Positions 8,638 to 17,559 of a stretch of DNA of 64,000 nt are shown here, piece after piece; positions within the stretch are counted from its first letter, which is position 1, and each line of letters opens with the position of its first letter. This DNA comes from Pseudomonadota bacterium (GTDB lineage Bacteria; Pseudomonadota; Gammaproteobacteria; UBA5335), in assembly GCA_002862435.1 (NCBI GenBank), contig PKDC01000017.1, positions 1 through 64,000 on the forward strand. Direction: 5' to 3'. The notes below the pieces were generated by a model that worked only from the letters and a program-made list of their open reading frames with translations, made no database searches and was not told the origin of the DNA. The position numbers and the translations under genes are program-made.

Positions 8638-8660
8638 GACCCCCGCACGGCGCGGGGGTC
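8638..8660 (-). terminator. GC-rich hairpin between modE and the porin gene
   Basis: Perfect 9-bp stem GACCCCCGC / GCGGGGGTC with loop ACGGC. On the minus strand it is followed only by TTCCCTC, so it may be a partial terminator or an mRNA-stabilizing structure that sets the modE to transporter ratio. Confidence 0.5.
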
Positions 8661-8692
8661 CGGGCAGTGGTTGCGGGTCAGGCAACCCCGGC

Positions 8693-9499
8693 TTAGGCGT
8701 TGATCCCCAGAATCACGCTGCCGGCCTTGAATACCGCACAGGCCCGCTCGCCTTCCTGTAAGCCCAAGTGTTCCAGGCTGTCCAGGGTGATGATGGCGCT
8801 GATGGTGGCACCGCCTGGCAGGCCGATCACCACGTCGGCGTTGACTCCGCCGCGAGTGATGCGCGAGACCGTGCCGCACAGCCGGTTGCGGGCGGAGAGC
8901 TTGATCCCCGGTTCATCCAGGGTGATCAGTACGGAAGGGGCCTTCACCAGGGCCCAGACTTCGCTGCCCGGGGCGAGCTTCATGTCGGCGAGGCTTTCCA
9001 TGGTGATCATGGCGGTGAGGTGGTCATGGATGTTCAGGGCAATCTCGACTTCGGCATTCACGGCGCCGGTGCGGATGCCGGTGATGGTTCCAAAAAACTG
9101 ATTGCGGGCACTGGTTTTCACGGCCAATCTCCTGATGAGTTGATAGGTTTCCGCCTGATCCAGCCGCTCCTGCAGCTGGATCAGGAAACGACGCTGGTGT
9201 TCGCACACCACCCGATAGGTGAGCACGATCCGTTCCCCGGCCTGGGTCAACCGGGTGCCCCCGCCGTCGCTGCCGCCGCTTTGGGTGACCACCAGCGGTT
9301 CACCCGCCAGATTGCGCAGGGCATCGACGGCGTTCCAGGCCGCGCGATAACTCATTCCCACCGCCTTGGCTGCCTGGCTGATCGAGCCGGTTTTTCCGAT
9401 TCGCTCCAGGAGCTCGATACGCTGGTCTTCCAGCGGTCCCTGGCCGTCGGGACCCAGATTGATGCGGCCCTTGATCTGCCAGCGGGGTTGAGCGTCCAT
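8693..9499 (-). CDS. modE: Molybdate-responsive transcriptional regulator ModE
   Basis: A 268-residue regulator. The N-terminal winged helix-turn-helix (about residues 20-110) contains GSISQAAKAVGMSYRAAWN, the typical ModE DNA-binding helix region. The C terminus carries two Mop domains (about 127-195 and 200-265), each opening with SARNQ/RL..G motifs that bind molybdate. GGAGG lies five bases before the ATG at 9499. In characterized bacteria molybdate-bound ModE represses modABC. I could not find a close match to the E. coli ModE operator upstream of modE or modA. Confidence 0.94.
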   Translation of the reverse strand: MDAQPRWQIKGRINLGPDGQGPLEDQRIELLERIGKTGSISQAAKAVGMSYRAAWNAVDALRNLAGEPLVVTQSGGSDGGGTRLTQAGERIVLTYRVVCEHQRRFLIQLQERLDQAETYQLIRRLAVKTSARNQFFGTITGIRTGAVNAEVEIALNIHDHLTAMITMESLADMKLAPGSEVWALVKAPSVLITLDEPGIKLSARNRLCGTVSRITRGGVNADVVIGLPGGATISAIITLDSLEHLGLQEGERACAVFKAGSVILGINA

Positions 9500-9649
9500 G
9501 TGTCCTCCGGATGCGTATTGCATCGAGTTGCATAACGGGTGTCGTACAAACCGTCGCGATTGAGAGAAGCAGGAAACGGGCCAAGGGCGCCATGCCTGCG
9601 TCTATCTCGCCGAATAATTCTTAACTTGCTGTTTTATTGATTATTTTTA

Positions 9650-9671
9650 GCGTCATGCTGACGTGTTTTTT
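9650..9671 (+). terminator. Small Rho-independent terminator reading on the plus strand
   Basis: Stem CGTCA / TGACG (plus one G-U pair) with loop TGC, followed by G and six Ts (9666-9671). No plus-strand gene precedes it: modE is on the minus strand. It could end a short divergent RNA starting near 9520-9600. Confidence 0.45.
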
Positions 9672-9684
9672 GCGTCGTCCCCTA

Positions 9685-9736
9685 TGTCGCATGATGCGTT
9701 GCCGTGAAATGTAGTGGTAGTGTCATGAATGCGACA
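9685..9736. promoter_or_regulatory. Inverted repeat TGTCGCAT ... ATGCGACA
   Basis: Perfect 8-bp inverted repeat (9685-9692 and 9729-9736) separated by 36 bases, located between modE and the pxpA stop. It could be a pair of operator half-sites or the base of a long RNA stem. No function is assigned. Confidence 0.35.
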
Positions 9737-9782
9737 AGGGGAATGTGGGCTTCTGCCCAAGCCCTTTGGCGGCAGGGCCGGG

Positions 9783-10601
9783 TCAGTGAGGGGACTTTGA
9801 TTGGGGACGGGAATTCGATCTGCGCACGGCGCCCAGGGGCCGGACCGCAATGCCGGCCCTGGCGAGGGCTTGGCGGATGCGCTGGACGAGCGCCAGGGCA
9901 GTGGGGCTGTCTCCGTGCACACACAGGGTGTCGGCCGTCATGGCGACGCTTTGTCCATCGCGGGCGCGCAAATGGCCCTGCTGCAGGAGGCTGAGCACCT
10001 GATTTGCGGCCTCATCGGGATCATGGATCAAGGCGTCGGGATGACGCCGCGGGGTGAGGCTGCCGTCGGCCTCGTAGCGGCGATCGGCGAAGGCTTCCCG
10101 GCCGACCGTCAGTCCGTGTGCGAGTCCGGCTTCGATCAGCGCGCTGCCCGCGAGGCCCACCAAGACCAGACTTGGATCGAAATCGCGGATTGCCTGGGCG
10201 ATGGCCGCCGCCCGTTCGGGATTCCGCGCGGCCTGGTTGTAGAGGGCGCCGTGGGGTTTGACGTGGACCAGGGGGGCACCCGCCGCCTGGGCGATGGCTG
10301 CCAGAGCGCTGATCTGCTCGGTCACCAGCCGGTAAACCGCCTCGGGCGGCAGGTCGAGAGGGCGACGTCCGAAGTGTTCCCGGTCGGCATAGCCTGGATG
10401 GGCACCGATGGCCACGCCGTGCGCTGCGGCTTCGGCGACGGTGCGGGCCATGGTCTGCGCATCCCCGGCATGGGCGCCGCAGGCGATGTTGGCCGAGGAC
10501 ACCAGGGCCAGCAGCGCCGCGTCCGCCGGCCCGCCTTCCCCTAAGTCGGCGTTCAGATCGATACGCCGTTCGCGCCCCCCGGTGTCCACAACCCCGTTCA
10601 T
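9783..10601 (-). CDS. pxpA: LamB/YcsF family 5-oxoprolinase subunit A
   Basis: A 272-residue protein of the family whose members, with PxpB and PxpC, hydrolyse 5-oxoproline to glutamate using ATP. Family motifs are IDLNADLGEG at the N terminus, NIACGAHAGD, GAHPGYAD, VKPHGALYN and EAFADRRYEADGSLTPR, and VHGDS late. The ATG at 10601 lies 16 bases after the agmatine deiminase stop, so the two are likely co-transcribed. pxpB and pxpC are not in this window, so either they lie elsewhere or this copy works alone. Confidence 0.9.
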   Translation of the reverse strand: MNGVVDTGGRERRIDLNADLGEGGPADAALLALVSSANIACGAHAGDAQTMARTVAEAAAHGVAIGAHPGYADREHFGRRPLDLPPEAVYRLVTEQISALAAIAQAAGAPLVHVKPHGALYNQAARNPERAAAIAQAIRDFDPSLVLVGLAGSALIEAGLAHGLTVGREAFADRRYEADGSLTPRRHPDALIHDPDEAANQVLSLLQQGHLRARDGQSVAMTADTLCVHGDSPTALALVQRIRQALARAGIAVRPLGAVRRSNSRPQSKSPH

Positions 10602-10617
10602 GAATCGGCCCGCCGTG

Positions 10618-11730
10618 TCACGGCGCGGGGTCGAGGCTCGGCACGGCGGCGGGCAACTGCATGGTGACGCAGTGCAGGCTGCCGAACTGATGGACCAGCG
10701 CCGTGCAGTCGATAGGTACGATGGTGCGATCCGGAAAGACCGATTGCAGCCGGAGCTGGACCTCGGCATCGGCGGGGTCGCGATAGGCCGGCATCAGCAC
10801 GGCGCCGTTGAGAATGAGGAAATTGGCATAGGTGGCGGGCAGGCGCCGGCCGGTATCGTCCCGGATGGGGCGGGGCAGCGGCAGGGGAACCAGCCGATAG
10901 GGGCGGCCGTCGGCGCGGCGCAGCGCGGCCAGTTCCGCCGCCATGGCCCGCAGGGGCGCGAAATGGACATCCTCGGGATCCTCGCAGGCTTGATAGACGA
11001 GGGTGGCTGGATCGGCAAAACGCGCCAGGGTGTCGATGTGTCCGTCCGTGTCGTCGCCTTCCAGATGACCATGCGTCAGCCACAACACCCGCTCGATGCC
11101 CAGATGCAGGCGAAGCTGCGTCTCGACGGCCGCCTGCGTCACGCCCGGATTGCGTCGTGGATCGAGCAGGCAAGACGTCGTGGTGAGCAGGTTGCCCTGC
11201 CCGTCGCTTTCCAGGGCGCCGCCTTCCAGTACGAAATCCACCCTCCGCCGCGGTGTCTCGCCGAATACGCCCGCGTTGTGCAGGCGGGCGGGGATGGCGT
11301 CATCGAGATCGCTGGGGTATTTGCCACCCCAGGCATTGAAGCGGAAATCCAGCAGCACCGGCTGGCCGTTCTCCAGCACGGTGAGCGGGCCGTGGTCGCG
11401 CACCCAGGAGTCATTGCTCGGCGCAACGGCGATGTGCAGGCGCGCCACCTGGGCGGGGGAAGGATCAATTCGGGCGCGCACCGCATCGACCAGCGCGGCG
11501 CGGTGCACGGCCACCAGCAGGTGCTCATGGACGAGAACGGCCTGGGCGATGGCGGCGAAGGTGGCCTCGGCCGCCGCCAGATTGGGCGCCCAGTCGGTTT
11601 CGCTGTGAGGCCAGGTCAGCAGGATGGCGGATTGGGGTTCCCATTCAGCAGGGAAGCGCACGGCAGGAGCGGGCATGGCGGGGGTCCAGATAGCGGTCGG
11701 TATGGGGCAGGAGTAGAGCATAATTGCCAT
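10618..11730 (-). CDS. aguA: Agmatine deiminase (peptidyl-arginine deiminase family)
   Basis: Hydrolyses agmatine to N-carbamoylputrescine and ammonia in putrescine synthesis. The 370-residue protein shows PAEWEPQSAILLTWPH, NDSWVRDHGP, EGGALESDG, THGHLEGDDTDGHID and the catalytic Cys in GSLHC near the C terminus. The ATG at 11730 has TTGGAG upstream. A later ATG at 11676 (MPAPAV), giving 352 residues, fits the family length equally well. The next enzyme, N-carbamoylputrescine amidase, is at 60353-61240. Confidence 0.9.
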   Translation of the reverse strand: MAIMLYSCPIPTAIWTPAMPAPAVRFPAEWEPQSAILLTWPHSETDWAPNLAAAEATFAAIAQAVLVHEHLLVAVHRAALVDAVRARIDPSPAQVARLHIAVAPSNDSWVRDHGPLTVLENGQPVLLDFRFNAWGGKYPSDLDDAIPARLHNAGVFGETPRRRVDFVLEGGALESDGQGNLLTTTSCLLDPRRNPGVTQAAVETQLRLHLGIERVLWLTHGHLEGDDTDGHIDTLARFADPATLVYQACEDPEDVHFAPLRAMAAELAALRRADGRPYRLVPLPLPRPIRDDTGRRLPATYANFLILNGAVLMPAYRDPADAEVQLRLQSVFPDRTIVPIDCTALVHQFGSLHCVTMQLPAAVPSLDPAP

Positions 11731-11790
11731 GACGGCTCCAAGCGCGCCGCATGCAACAGGGGCGATGTCAGGGATACCGCGGGAGGATCG

Positions 11791-12501
11791 ATGCGTCGGG
11801 CGATGGTAATCGGCCATGTGGCCTTCGAGGATCTGGGAAGCTTGGCGCCGGCGCTTGCGACGGCGGGTTTCACGATCCGCACTTGCCAGGCGGGAGTGGA
11901 CGGCATTCCATGGGATGAAGGGCTTGCCTGCGACCTGTTGGTGGTGCTGGGCGGCCCCATCGGGGTCTACGAAGAGGCCGTGTATCCCTTTCTCAAGCTG
12001 GAGAAGGATCTGGTCGCCGCGCGGTTGGCCCGCGGTGGGGTGACGCTGGGGATTTGTCTGGGCGCCCAGATCATGGCGGCAGCCCTGGGCGCGCGGGTCT
12101 ATCCGGGGGCTGCGGGCAAGGAAATTGGCTGGAGTGCTTTGCAGCCCACACCGGCGGGCCGCACCGTGTCTTGTCTGGCGCCGCTGTTCGCGCCAGGGGT
12201 GTCGGTATTGCACTGGCATGGCGATACCTTTGATCTGCCGGCGGGGGCAGTGCATCTGGCCAGCAGCACGCAATATGCCCACCAGGCTTTTGCCCATGGC
12301 GATCATGGATGGGCGTTCCAGTGCCATCCCGAGGTGCGCAGTGCGGATCTGGAACGCTGGTTCATCGGCCACGCCTGTGAGCTGGGGCAGGCAGGAGTGG
12401 ACATCACCGCCTTGCGAGCCGAGAGCCAGCAACAGGCGCCTGCCCTGGAGCGAGCCGCTGCCACGCTGTGGTCGGAATGGCTGGCCGCGCGCTTTGGCTG
12501 A
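11791..12501 (+). CDS. Class I glutamine amidotransferase (GMP synthase-like)
   Basis: A 236-residue stand-alone class I glutaminase domain. The nucleophile Cys lies in LGICLGAQ and the catalytic His in QCHPE; the oxyanion segment VVLGGPIGVYEE is also present. It lacks a synthetase partner domain, so the acceptor of the released ammonia is unknown. Family members include proteins annotated as GMP synthase-like or gamma-glutamyl hydrolases. GGGAGG lies four bases before the ATG. It is divergent from agmatine deiminase with a 60-bp gap, which hints at a shared role in polyamine or amine metabolism. Confidence 0.85.
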   Translation: MRRAMVIGHVAFEDLGSLAPALATAGFTIRTCQAGVDGIPWDEGLACDLLVVLGGPIGVYEEAVYPFLKLEKDLVAARLARGGVTLGICLGAQIMAAALGARVYPGAAGKEIGWSALQPTPAGRTVSCLAPLFAPGVSVLHWHGDTFDLPAGAVHLASSTQYAHQAFAHGDHGWAFQCHPEVRSADLERWFIGHACELGQAGVDITALRAESQQQAPALERAAATLWSEWLAARFG

Positions 12502-12572
12502 AGCGGGTTTCAATCACTGCGGGCGGCGCGGATGGAACGTGTGCTGGTTAACTGCCGTTCAACAGGAAAAGC

Positions 12573-15500
12573 CTAGTTGCCGACTTTTTGGATTGCATGG
12601 TGGGCCGGCTGCAGGTAGCGCTCCAGAATCTGCTCGGCGGGCAGGGGGCGAGAGAAGTGATAGCCCTGCACGCCATCACAACCCCAGTTGGACAACAAAT
12701 AATGTTGTTCCTGGGTTTCCACCCCCTCGGCCACCACGCGCATGTTCAGGCTGTGGGCGAGATTGATGATGGTGGAAGCAATGGCTGCATCCACCGGCTG
12801 GTGGGCGATTTCCTGGATGAAGCTGCGGTCGATCTTGAGCTTGTCGATGGGAAATTTTTTCAGGTAACTCAGCGCCGAGTAGCCGGTTCCGAAATCATCG
12901 ATGGCAATGGCAATGCCGGCATCCTTGAATGCGGTCAGGGTGGCGTGGGTGTCCGTGGAGGCATCGATCAACATGCCTTCGGTCAGTTCCAGTTCGACTT
13001 CCTGACCCGTCAGGCCAGCACGCGCGAGGGTGGAGAGGATGACCTGCCGCAGGTCGGCTTGGCGAAATTGCAGTGGCGACAAATTGAATGCCATCGGCAC
13101 GACCGAGAGGCCCATTCGCCGCCACTGGATCAGCTGTCGACACAGTTCTTCCAGGACCCACTGGCCGATGGGGATGATGAGGCCCGATTCTTCGGCGATG
13201 GGGATGAATTCGGCTGGTCCCAGTCCATCTCCTTCCTTGGGAAACCAACGCAACAGGGCTTCCAGTCCGTTCAGTGCGCCGGAATCGGTGTCGATCTGGG
13301 GCTGGTAATGCAGCATGAATTCGCCCTGATCCAGCGCCCGACGCAACCGCGTCTCCAGCGCCATGCGGTGTTCCACGCGGTGCGCCATCTGGGGGCTGAA
13401 TTGGCGAATGGCAGAGCGTCCGGCGGCCTTGGCGGCGTACATGGCGGTATCTGCATTCTTGAACAGGATGGCGATGTCCGTGCCATCTTCGGGGTAAGTG
13501 CTGATGCCCAAGCTCAAGGAAATATCCAGACGGAAATTCCCAATTTCGAAAGTGTGCGCCATCGTTTGGAGAATTTTGTTCGCTTCGGTGGTCGCCGCCT
13601 GCTGATTTGCCAGGTGTGGGACCACAATGATGAATTCATCTCCCCCGGGGCGGGCAATCAATGCACGGCTGCCCAGGCTGTTTTTGAGTCGTTCGGCCAC
13701 CGCGCGGAGGAGCTGGTCACCCACATTGTGGCCCAGTGAATCGTTGATGGTCTTGAAGTTGTCCAGATCCAGAAACAGCACGGCCAGGCTTTGATTTGCT
13801 TCCTGATGTTGTGCCAAAAGATCCGGCAACAGGTGATCGAGGCCATAGCGGTTTGGCAGGCCGGTGAGGGCATCGTGGCGGGCCTGGAATTCCAGTTGCT
13901 CGGTAGCGCGTCGGCGTTCTGTGATATCCGAGAACATGATGATCGAACGGGTCGGTGTGCCTACGGCATTGCGTAGCACATTTATCGTGAGCCAGATGGG
14001 AAACGGGCTGCCGTTGCGTCGGATAAGCTGCAGTTCGCCCTGCCAGATCCCGGCGTCCTTGGCCGCGAGCCAAGCTTGGCGATGACCGGGTTGTTGCTGG
14101 GCGGGCACCAGGATTTCGCTGGATTGACCGATAGCCGCTTCGCGGGACCATCCAGTCAGATCGGTAAAGCGAGAATTGACAGAAATGATTTGCCTCTGGG
14201 CATCGATGATGCAGATGGCTTCGGCGCTATGCTGGAAAACCTGATCGGCCAGTTGCAGTTCCCGCGTGGCCTCAAGCTGGCTTGAAATGTCGCGCAAGAC
14301 CGTGGTGAACAGTGCGTCTTGCCCGATGGTCTTATAGCTCATGGTCAGTTCCACCGGGAATTCATCACCGTTCTTCCGGCATCCCTTTACCCGCTGGATG
14401 GTGCTGCTGGCCCCAGCGCGGACGCGGTCGCGGTATTTGTGAAAGCCCGAATGGTAGCGCTCAGGGACCAGCAGGGTCACGGGTTGACCCAAGACCTCGT
14501 GTGCGGAATAACCGAAGAGCTTTTCGGCGGCCTGGTTGAACAGGATGATCCGGTCGGTGGCATCGAGGGCCAGGATGGCGTCCAGGGTCGAGTCGAGGAT
14601 GGTGCGTCGCAAGGCTTCGCTGGCACGGATTGCATCCTCGGACCGTTTGCGCTCGGTGATGTCGGTATGGGTGCCGATGACGCGGGTCGGAATGCCTTGG
14701 GCGTTGCGACTGATCACCTTGCCGCGATCAAGGATCCAGATGTAGTGGCCGGCCTTGGCCTGCAGGCGATATTCCAGGGTATAGGCGCCCTCGGCCGGAT
14801 CGCGGATGAAATCCACCAGTTTTTTGATGACCTGGTTCTTTTCCTCCGGATGCAGCCGTATGGCCCATTCCCCCAGATCGCTGGCAAGTTCCTCTGGTTC
14901 ATAGCCCAGCATGCGTTTCCAGCGGGGGGAATAAAACACCGTATTTTTGTCGGTGTCCATGTCCCAGACGCCCTCTCCAGCACCATCCAGGGCGAATTCC
15001 CAGCGCGCTTCGCTGGTTTTCAGCGCGTCTTCCATGGCCTTGCGCGTGGTAATGTCCTGCACCGTGCCGAATAGTCGGATCGGCTGACCGTCCTGATTGC
15101 GCTCGCACCGAACGCGGGCGTGGATCCAGCGCAAACGCTTGTCTGGCAGGAGCAATGGATATTCCAGCTCAGTGGGCTCTCCGGTTGCAATCGTCTCTTG
15201 GACGCATTTCAGGTAGCCCGCTATATGGCTTGGGGCGATGCGTTGGGCAATATCCTGCGGGCCAATCTCAAGCTGATCTTCAGGGATAAAGAACAGCCGG
15301 CGCGCTTCCACCGATCCTTCGACCCAGTCGCGGGCGATATCCAAACTCCAGGATCCCAGCTGTGCCATCCGCTGGGCTTCTTCCAGATGGGCCTCGCTGG
15401 CACGCAGGCGTGCTTCAACCTCGTGACGGCTCTGTTCCTTGCGCTGGATTTCCAGGGCGTAAGCCAGGTCTTCGGCCAGGGTGATCAGGGTTGGAAGATA

Positions 15501-16385
15501 GGGATCCTGCAGCAAGAGTGACTCCCCGAAAATGGCCATGACCCCAATGGGGGTTTGTTCTCCATGAAGGGGAAGATAAACAGCGCATTCAGGACGGGCC
15601 TCCTTGCCGAAACTTCCCCACAGCGGCCAGACGGGGTCGCTATCCGGGATGGCGGTTAGGGTCTCGACTTCCCCATCCTGCAGGGCACGAATCGCCGGAT
15701 GGTTGTTGTTCATGTCGAGCGTGATGGAAGGGACGAAGTAAGGACTGGTTTGACTGCCGGCAAAAACAGCCGCCAGATGATTTTCCTGGCGCAGCGCGAT
15801 GCTGGCCAGACTCACAGAAGGATGCTGGGACAGAACCTGGCAAACTTCCCGGAAAAACGCATCCTCGGGGCGCCCGCGGACCATGGCGGCACGCGCCCGG
15901 TTCACTGTTTCGAGCAGGGCAATCACCCGTGATGGGGGCTGCACCTGAAAATCCTTTATGTGGGGCTGCCCAATCAGGCAAAAACAGGGCGGCGCATCCT
16001 CGCTGACCAAAGGGAGAAGCTGCCAGTCGGGAATTCCTTGTTGCGTGAAACAGGCTTGTGCATGGGCAATCAGTCGCGCGCTTTCCGAATGGTGCAGATC
16101 AAATGGAAAGGACAGGAGTTCGGGCCACAGGGCTGCCAGATTCGGCGCATTGGTCTGTGCATCTGTTCCGGCCAGTAAGGTCTGGAAAGGCGGATTCATG
16201 CCCAGGATGCGGCTTTGCTCGTCCAGCAGCAGCATGGGCAAGGGAATGGCCTGGATCAGGGTCTGCAGGATCGGATTCACCGACTCGCCTTTCATATGTT
16301 GCCTATCCGTCTGGTCAGCATTTTCAGCTGCCTGACTTGTTTTGCCGCCGTCTTGACCAGCGGGTTTGAAATGGGGAAAGCGCAT
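12573..16385 (-). CDS. Multi-PAS/GAF diguanylate cyclase-phosphodiesterase (GGDEF-EAL)
   Basis: A 1270-residue cytosolic sensor for cyclic-di-GMP turnover. Approximate order: PAS (35-110), GAF (155-320), four PAS/PAC units (345-460, 465-590, 595-705, 715-840), GGDEF (845-1005), EAL (1020-1260). The cyclase site has intact GGDEF (PGGDEFIIV). The phosphodiesterase domain keeps EALLRW, ELTEGMLID, IDDFGTGYSALSYL, KIDRSF and VVAEGVET, so both activities may be retained. No transmembrane segment is evident. The 16385 start has GGAAG upstream; ATG at 16295 (MKGESV) is an alternative. It lies 157 bp beyond the orphan pmoC stop on the same strand. Confidence 0.9.
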   Translation of the reverse strand: MRFPHFKPAGQDGGKTSQAAENADQTDRQHMKGESVNPILQTLIQAIPLPMLLLDEQSRILGMNPPFQTLLAGTDAQTNAPNLAALWPELLSFPFDLHHSESARLIAHAQACFTQQGIPDWQLLPLVSEDAPPCFCLIGQPHIKDFQVQPPSRVIALLETVNRARAAMVRGRPEDAFFREVCQVLSQHPSVSLASIALRQENHLAAVFAGSQTSPYFVPSITLDMNNNHPAIRALQDGEVETLTAIPDSDPVWPLWGSFGKEARPECAVYLPLHGEQTPIGVMAIFGESLLLQDPYLPTLITLAEDLAYALEIQRKEQSRHEVEARLRASEAHLEEAQRMAQLGSWSLDIARDWVEGSVEARRLFFIPEDQLEIGPQDIAQRIAPSHIAGYLKCVQETIATGEPTELEYPLLLPDKRLRWIHARVRCERNQDGQPIRLFGTVQDITTRKAMEDALKTSEARWEFALDGAGEGVWDMDTDKNTVFYSPRWKRMLGYEPEELASDLGEWAIRLHPEEKNQVIKKLVDFIRDPAEGAYTLEYRLQAKAGHYIWILDRGKVISRNAQGIPTRVIGTHTDITERKRSEDAIRASEALRRTILDSTLDAILALDATDRIILFNQAAEKLFGYSAHEVLGQPVTLLVPERYHSGFHKYRDRVRAGASSTIQRVKGCRKNGDEFPVELTMSYKTIGQDALFTTVLRDISSQLEATRELQLADQVFQHSAEAICIIDAQRQIISVNSRFTDLTGWSREAAIGQSSEILVPAQQQPGHRQAWLAAKDAGIWQGELQLIRRNGSPFPIWLTINVLRNAVGTPTRSIIMFSDITERRRATEQLEFQARHDALTGLPNRYGLDHLLPDLLAQHQEANQSLAVLFLDLDNFKTINDSLGHNVGDQLLRAVAERLKNSLGSRALIARPGGDEFIIVVPHLANQQAATTEANKILQTMAHTFEIGNFRLDISLSLGISTYPEDGTDIAILFKNADTAMYAAKAAGRSAIRQFSPQMAHRVEHRMALETRLRRALDQGEFMLHYQPQIDTDSGALNGLEALLRWFPKEGDGLGPAEFIPIAEESGLIIPIGQWVLEELCRQLIQWRRMGLSVVPMAFNLSPLQFRQADLRQVILSTLARAGLTGQEVELELTEGMLIDASTDTHATLTAFKDAGIAIAIDDFGTGYSALSYLKKFPIDKLKIDRSFIQEIAHQPVDAAIASTIINLAHSLNMRVVAEGVETQEQHYLLSNWGCDGVQGYHFSRPLPAEQILERYLQPAHHAIQKVGN

Positions 16386-16457
16386 GACGGATTCTTCCCG
16401 TGGGCTGCCGCGAGGCTGTGACTCGTGTTTTCCTTTTTCCCTATCCCCGAGTTATCC

Positions 16458-16478
16458 CGCCCTGCCTGAGGCAGGGCG
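16458..16478 (-). terminator. Stable hairpin downstream of the orphan pmoC
   Basis: Perfect 9-bp stem CGCCCTGCC / GGCAGGGCG with loop TGA, about 65 bases after the pmoC stop. Neither strand shows a clear T-run right after it, so it may stabilize the mRNA end rather than terminate. Confidence 0.4.
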
Positions 16479-16542
16479 TTCACCGCTTGTTTCTTTGGGT
16501 ATCTGCGAAATGAGCATGAAACTTGTGGCGTCTCCGATCGGC

Positions 16543-17349
16543 TCAGGTTCGCAACTCAGTCAATTCCCGCATCCGTGATAAACATTGCAGGATCAGCCCG
16601 CCCAGCGCAAACGCACTCCATCCTAATACTAGAAAACCCCAATGGATGGGGGCTGCGAACAGTTCTTCCGCATAGAAAAAGGCATGACCCCATTCATTGA
16701 AGCCGATATTGGGCATCATCAACAGCGGACCCATGGCCAGCAACGCTGCCGGGACAGAAACCCGTTCCCTGAAAGCAGGCAACCGGGTGTGAATCCAGAT
16801 GAAGGCCACCAACAGGGAAGCCCCAAAGGCGGGAATGGCAAAATATTGCAGGCCGATGTGGGTGGGGGTGAAATCGGTATCGCGGATGGTGATCTGATGC
16901 CAGGCCGCATCCGATTCGGCAAACACCCCCAAGGTCAGCAGGACCATGAAGCTACCCAGGGCCAGGACGCACATGACCAGATAATAGCGCCACAACTCGT
17001 CCTGGGGAGATAACTGGCTCAGGTCACGCTCACGGCTGAACCATGCCCAGGCCATCCCGGATCCACCGAGCAGGATCAGAATCGCGCCCTGTGCCCACAG
17101 CAGGTTCATCCAGTAGGTCTTGAATTCAGGTTCGAAGTAATCCAGGCCAACCGTGAAGGCATGGGTTTGCTGATACCAGCGATAGATGCCAAAGACCACG
17201 ACGAAGACCAGCATGGCTGCGGCGACGGGCAGCCAGGGCATGCGGGCCTGTTCCTGATACCTTGATTCAACGCGGTTTTCTGTTGTCTGGATCCGGGTGG
17301 CATCCGAGTCCACGCTGCCGGATAAGGCAAGGCTTGCTTGCGACATCAT
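16543..17349 (-). CDS. pmoC: Orphan copper membrane monooxygenase subunit C (PmoC/AmoC-like)
   Basis: A 268-residue integral membrane protein with about six hydrophobic segments. The family copper-site pattern D-x3-H-x12-H is intact (DAAWH ... DFTPTH), corresponding to Asp156/His160/His173 of Methylococcus PmoC. The second pattern N-x3-H-x13-H (NEWGH ... APIH) is also intact. It therefore looks functional rather than decayed. No pmoA or pmoB is adjacent; neighbours are a GGDEF-EAL gene and a divergent ferredoxin-NADP reductase. GGAGGAG precedes ATGATG, so the start is 17349 or 17346. The second C subunit at 63263 is clearly different in sequence. Whether the substrate is methane, ammonia or a short alkane cannot be decided. 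Confidence 0.93.
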   Translation of the reverse strand: MMSQASLALSGSVDSDATRIQTTENRVESRYQEQARMPWLPVAAAMLVFVVVFGIYRWYQQTHAFTVGLDYFEPEFKTYWMNLLWAQGAILILLGGSGMAWAWFSRERDLSQLSPQDELWRYYLVMCVLALGSFMVLLTLGVFAESDAAWHQITIRDTDFTPTHIGLQYFAIPAFGASLLVAFIWIHTRLPAFRERVSVPAALLAMGPLLMMPNIGFNEWGHAFFYAEELFAAPIHWGFLVLGWSAFALGGLILQCLSRMRELTELRT

Positions 17350-17559
17350 GTCTCCTCCCCTTGATCTTTTTCATGGTTGCGAGTGGGTTATCGGATCGTT
17401 CCAGAGATTTCTGAAGCGACCCTGTAAGTAATTAGCCCAGTCACGGGTAAACGCAAGCTCGGCGGCCCGGGATTATGCCAATCGGCGCGGGTGGATATAC
17501 CGTGGCGAGGGTGTAAAATTAACGGCCCCAATCCATTCCCTGAGAAGTATCACTTTCCC

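Noticed and set aside
8693-9782. ModE operator close to the E. coli consensus
   Set aside because: No sequence near modE or modA matches the TATATA-rich palindrome well enough to report.
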